This document shows, one piece after another, positions 6,869-8,870 of a stretch of DNA of 8,870 nt. Below the pieces are notes generated by a model. It was not told the DNA's origin and did not search any database. It was given only the letters and a program-made list of their open reading frames with translations. Both the position numbers and the translations under genes were made by a program. Position 1 is the stretch's first letter. Each line of letters starts with the position of its first letter. This DNA comes from Christensenella sp. UBA1224 (GTDB lineage Bacteria > Bacillota > Clostridia > Christensenellales > Aristaeellaceae): the NCBI GenBank assembly GCA_002309235.1, contig DBXA01000112.1:1-8870 (forward strand), given 5' to 3'.

Positions 6869-7816
6869 ATGCTCCTTGTGAAGCCATGCTGCACCGATAC
6901 AGACAGGGAATGGGCCTTTGTGCGCGATATGCCCGCGGATGAGAACGGGCTTACAAATCCCCTCAGCGGCATCAGCCGCGAGGATTATCTGGAAAGAGCG
7001 CTCCCGGAGATGCTCAAACATGAGCGCGGCGAAGACATGCCGGATTGGATGGTGCCGGAGACCTTCCTCTTCCTTTGGGATGAGGGTGAGATCGTCGGCC
7101 AGTTCCGCATAAGGCACTATCTGAACGATGCCCTGCGGGAAGGCGCGGGCCATATCGGCTATTTCATCGCAAAGGAATACCGTGGAAAGGGCTTCGCGAC
7201 GGAAGGCCTCCGCCAGACGCTTGAAACAGCAAGGGATATCGTGCCCGAAGACGAGTTTTACTTAAGGGTCAACAAGGATAATCCCGCTTCCCTTAAGGTC
7301 ATGCTGAAGAACGGCGGCAGGATCGTTGGTGAAAACGACACGAAGCTCTTTGTCCGCATCCCGAACCTCGGAAAGACGAGAGTCATCCGCCTGGAAGAAG
7401 CCGGCCCCGACAACTGGCGGGTGCGCTATCTCTTAAAAGAGGAACAGAAGAACTATGTCGCGGAGCCCGCCGTCATACTCGCCCGCGCATGGGCTTACCG
7501 GGAGTACCGGAGCAGGGCCTTTGTGATCTATGCCGATACCGTCCCCATAGGCATGGCGCTCTACTATGACATGGAGGACCCGGCCGGATATGACTTCAGC
7601 CAGTTCTTCATCGACAGCCGGTACCAGGGCAGGGGCTTCGGCAGGGAGGCCGCCGGGCAGATCCTCGGCAGGATGAAGACTGACGGGAAGTACGATAAAG
7701 TGTATCTTTGCTATATCGAAGGCAACGAGGCCGCCAGGAACCTCTATGAAGGCCTGGGCTTCCGGCATACGGGAGAGGCAGACGGAGACGAGATCATCAT
7801 GGTGAAGGATCTTTGA
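6869..7816 (+). CDS. Tandem GNAT N-acetyltransferase (two fused domains)
   Basis: A 315-residue protein made of two complete GNAT domains; a single domain is usually 140-180 residues. The first (about 1-165) has the acetyl-CoA pyrophosphate loop R105-G-K-G-F-A (motif R-x-x-G-x-A) after HIGYFIAKEY. A later segment, NKDNPASLKVMLKNGG (135-150), is the conserved Asn and helix leading to the last strands. The second (about 170-315) has Q253-G-R-G-F-G (Q-x-x-G-x-G) after SQFFIDSRY, and GNEAARNLYEGLGF (285-298). Its layout (VPIGMALYYDMED, FFIDSRYQGRGFG) resembles PaiA/BltD polyamine acetyltransferases. Both CoA loops look intact, so both halves may be active. The protein would transfer acetyl groups to amines in the cytoplasm; the substrates are unknown. 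GGGG and TAAGG before the ATG serve as the ribosome site. The gene is 30 bases after the MazG-like gene and 36 before another GNAT gene. Confidence 0.88.
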   Translation: MLLVKPCCTDTDREWAFVRDMPADENGLTNPLSGISREDYLERALPEMLKHERGEDMPDWMVPETFLFLWDEGEIVGQFRIRHYLNDALREGAGHIGYFIAKEYRGKGFATEGLRQTLETARDIVPEDEFYLRVNKDNPASLKVMLKNGGRIVGENDTKLFVRIPNLGKTRVIRLEEAGPDNWRVRYLLKEEQKNYVAEPAVILARAWAYREYRSRAFVIYADTVPIGMALYYDMEDPAGYDFSQFFIDSRYQGRGFGREAAGQILGRMKTDGKYDKVYLCYIEGNEAARNLYEGLGFRHTGEADGDEIIMVKDL

Positions 7817-7852
7817 ACCGCACGGCCGCAGACACAGAAGGAGGGATACGCA

Positions 7853-8380
7853 ATGACTGTCTATTATGACGCCGGACCCGTACGCATCCGCAGCATGCTG
7901 CCGGAGGATGCCGCCGTCATCTATGATACCTATTCCTCCTACGGTTGGGACCCTTCCCCTGAGACATTCCGGGAATACCTCACCGGGCAGCAGGACAGGA
8001 CGAGGCTCGTCTTCATCGCGGAGTATGAAGGCAAGGTCGCAGGCGTTTGCTCATTGGTCCTCCATCCCCGGGAAGGGCCGTTTGCAGGCATGGGATACCC
8101 GGAGATAACGGATCTGTGCGTATTCTTCCATATGCACAAAAAGGGGATCGGCAGCCTGCTTCTGGATGCCGCGGAGGCCGAAGCGGCAAAGATATCGGAT
8201 ATGGTATATCTTGGCGTAGGCGTCCACTCCGGCTACGGCCCCGCGCAGAGGCTCTATGTCAAACGGGGCTACAATTTCGATGGCAGCGGCGTTTGGTACC
8301 GCGGCAAGCAGCTCGGGCAGTATGAGCCCTGCCGCAACGATGATGACCTGCTCCTTTTCATGGCAAAGAAGCTGCACTGA
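7853..8380 (+). CDS. GNAT-family N-acetyltransferase
   Basis: A 175-residue single-domain GNAT protein expected to acetylate an amine with acetyl-CoA. The N-terminal strand VRIRSMLPEDAAVIYDTY (10-27) is the typical 'hR-h-R-x-x-x-x-D' opening. LVFIAEYEGKVAGVCSL (52-68) gives the central strands. The CoA loop is at 95-100 in FHMHKKGIGSLLL; here H95 takes the place usually held by Gln or Arg in the Q/R-x-x-G-x-G/A motif. GYGPAQRLYVKRGYNFDG (128-145) forms the C-terminal helix and strand and has Pro-Ala-Gln where many relatives carry Asn and further residues. A perfect AAGGAGGG at 7838-7845, 7 bases before the ATG, supports the start. It is the last gene of the plus-strand run. The substrate is unknown. 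It is not a close copy of either half of the neighbouring tandem GNAT, so recent duplication is unlikely. Confidence 0.85.
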   Translation: MTVYYDAGPVRIRSMLPEDAAVIYDTYSSYGWDPSPETFREYLTGQQDRTRLVFIAEYEGKVAGVCSLVLHPREGPFAGMGYPEITDLCVFFHMHKKGIGSLLLDAAEAEAAKISDMVYLGVGVHSGYGPAQRLYVKRGYNFDGSGVWYRGKQLGQYEPCRNDDDLLLFMAKKLH

Positions 8381-8427
8381 TCTGAAAAACTGCAGGCACG
8401 GAAATGGGACACAGCGGATACCATCAG

Positions 8428-8455
8428 GGGATCTTTGTTCTCCCAACAAGATCCC
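8428..8455. other. Imperfect hairpin between convergent genes; weak terminator candidate
   Basis: GGGATCTTTGTT (8428-8439) pairs with AACAAGATCCC (8445-8455): 11 pairs with a single bulged T and a 5-base loop. It begins 47 bases after the stop of the last GNAT gene. Neither strand has a T-run after the stem, so it lacks one half of an intrinsic terminator. It may still act as a 3'-end processing stem or a Rho-independent-like terminator for either gene. The rest of 8381-8617 shows nothing I can support. Confidence 0.35.
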
Positions 8456-8617
8456 GGATGATCACGCTATGTCCCCGGTCATCAACTCATTACCGCAGCA
8501 TTATCTGTTGTGACAGTCTCCCATTCTTCCGGCAGTGGGAATGGCCGCGAATCCATCCCCCAAAACCCGTTTTGCAGTTTCTGTCTTTCAAAGTTTCATA
8601 TTCTGACACCGTATCGT

Positions 8618-8869
8618 TCATCTGTTCAGCACGCTCACACAGGGACGCCCGGGTATCAGCCTTGCGCCGTCGGAGAACCCCTCTTCCCTCCCCTTAAGTT
8701 CACGGATGAGGATAGCCCTCAGTTCCGCGATGCGCGCCTGGCAGGCGGGGTCCGCGATCCGGTCTTTTTCCTCACGGGGGTCGGCGGCAAGGTCGAAATA
8801 CTGTTCCCTTCCGTCACCGGAGAACCAGATATACTTGTCATGCCCCGTGACGATGAACTGAACGCCGCT
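8618..8869 (-). CDS. Arylsulfatase, C-terminal fragment cut by the window edge
   Basis: Read on the minus strand from 8869 to the TGA at 8620-8618, this open frame gives 83 residues with no internal stop and continues beyond the window. The segment DKYIWFSGDGREQYFDLAADPREE (11-34) is the hallmark C-terminal strand of type I sulfatases, usually seen as 'yKYIwf...g.eqLFDL..DP.E'. The ending, with REEGFSDGARLIPGRP (61-76), matches the tail of gut bacterial arylsulfatases. Such enzymes hydrolyse sulfate esters on glycans or small aryl compounds using a formylglycine made from a Cys or Ser in a C/S-x-P-x-R motif; that active site lies outside the window. Whether the protein is exported, and its substrate, cannot be judged. 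It faces the GNAT genes convergently and is probably a separate transcription unit. Confidence 0.85.
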   Translation of the reverse strand, partial: SGVQFIVTGHDKYIWFSGDGREQYFDLAADPREEKDRIADPACQARIAELRAILIRELKGREEGFSDGARLIPGRPCVSVLNR

Positions 8870-8870
8870 T

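Noticed and set aside
2238..8380. An anti-phage defence island built around the RecQ-exonuclease and MazG-like genes
   Set aside because: Helicase, nuclease and MazG domains occur in defence systems, but there is no toxin, methylase, sensor, integrase or other defence partner here, and RecQ and MazG are common housekeeping proteins.
8561..8574. CAAAAC-CC-GTTTTG inverted repeat
   Set aside because: The loop would be only two bases and the stem mostly A-T pairs, too weak for a terminator or operator.
8404..8697. A 97-codon plus-strand frame after the last GNAT gene
   Set aside because: It has no good ribosome site, no recognisable motif and unusual composition, and its end overlaps the sulfatase C-terminus on the other strand.

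Overview
The window looks like chromosomal DNA of a GC-rich anaerobic Firmicute, probably a gut-type Clostridia/Lachnospiraceae member. This is an inference from several cues: strong AGGAGG-type ribosome sites, frequent ATA and AGG codons in GC-rich genes, a beta-keto acid cleavage enzyme, a Firmicutes-style RecQ, a PaiA/BltD-like acetyltransferase half and an arylsulfatase. There is no rRNA, tRNA, transposase, CRISPR array or phage gene. Seven genes lie on the plus strand and one on the minus strand at the right edge.

Layout. Bases 1-426 hold the C-terminal half of a BKACE/DUF849 enzyme. A promoter-like site (452-480) then precedes an FGGY-family carbohydrate kinase (544-2145), which ends in a strong hairpin terminator (2165-2203). 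Next comes the most notable gene, a 902-residue RecQ helicase (2238-4946). It carries, in order, helicase, zinc, winged-helix and HRDC domains, then a SANT-like helix-turn-helix and a complete DEDDh (DnaQ-like) 3'-5' exonuclease. It is thus a helicase-nuclease fusion resembling eukaryotic WRN with the domain order reversed.

From 5008 to 8380 four plus-strand genes follow with gaps of 46, 30 and 36 bases, so they may form one transcription unit. They encode an exported beta-propeller-like protein of unknown function, a small MazG-like nucleotide pyrophosphohydrolase, a protein made of two fused GNAT acetyltransferase domains, and a single-domain GNAT. Nothing in the sequence ties them to one pathway; the grouping may simply be housekeeping.

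The last 250 bases contain the C-terminal 83 residues of an arylsulfatase on the minus strand, convergent with the GNAT genes. The 237-base gap between them holds one imperfect hairpin and no gene that I can support. The window has no clear multi-gene defence system. The best candidates for something unusual are the RecQ-exonuclease fusion, the tandem GNAT and the cysteine-rich exported propeller.
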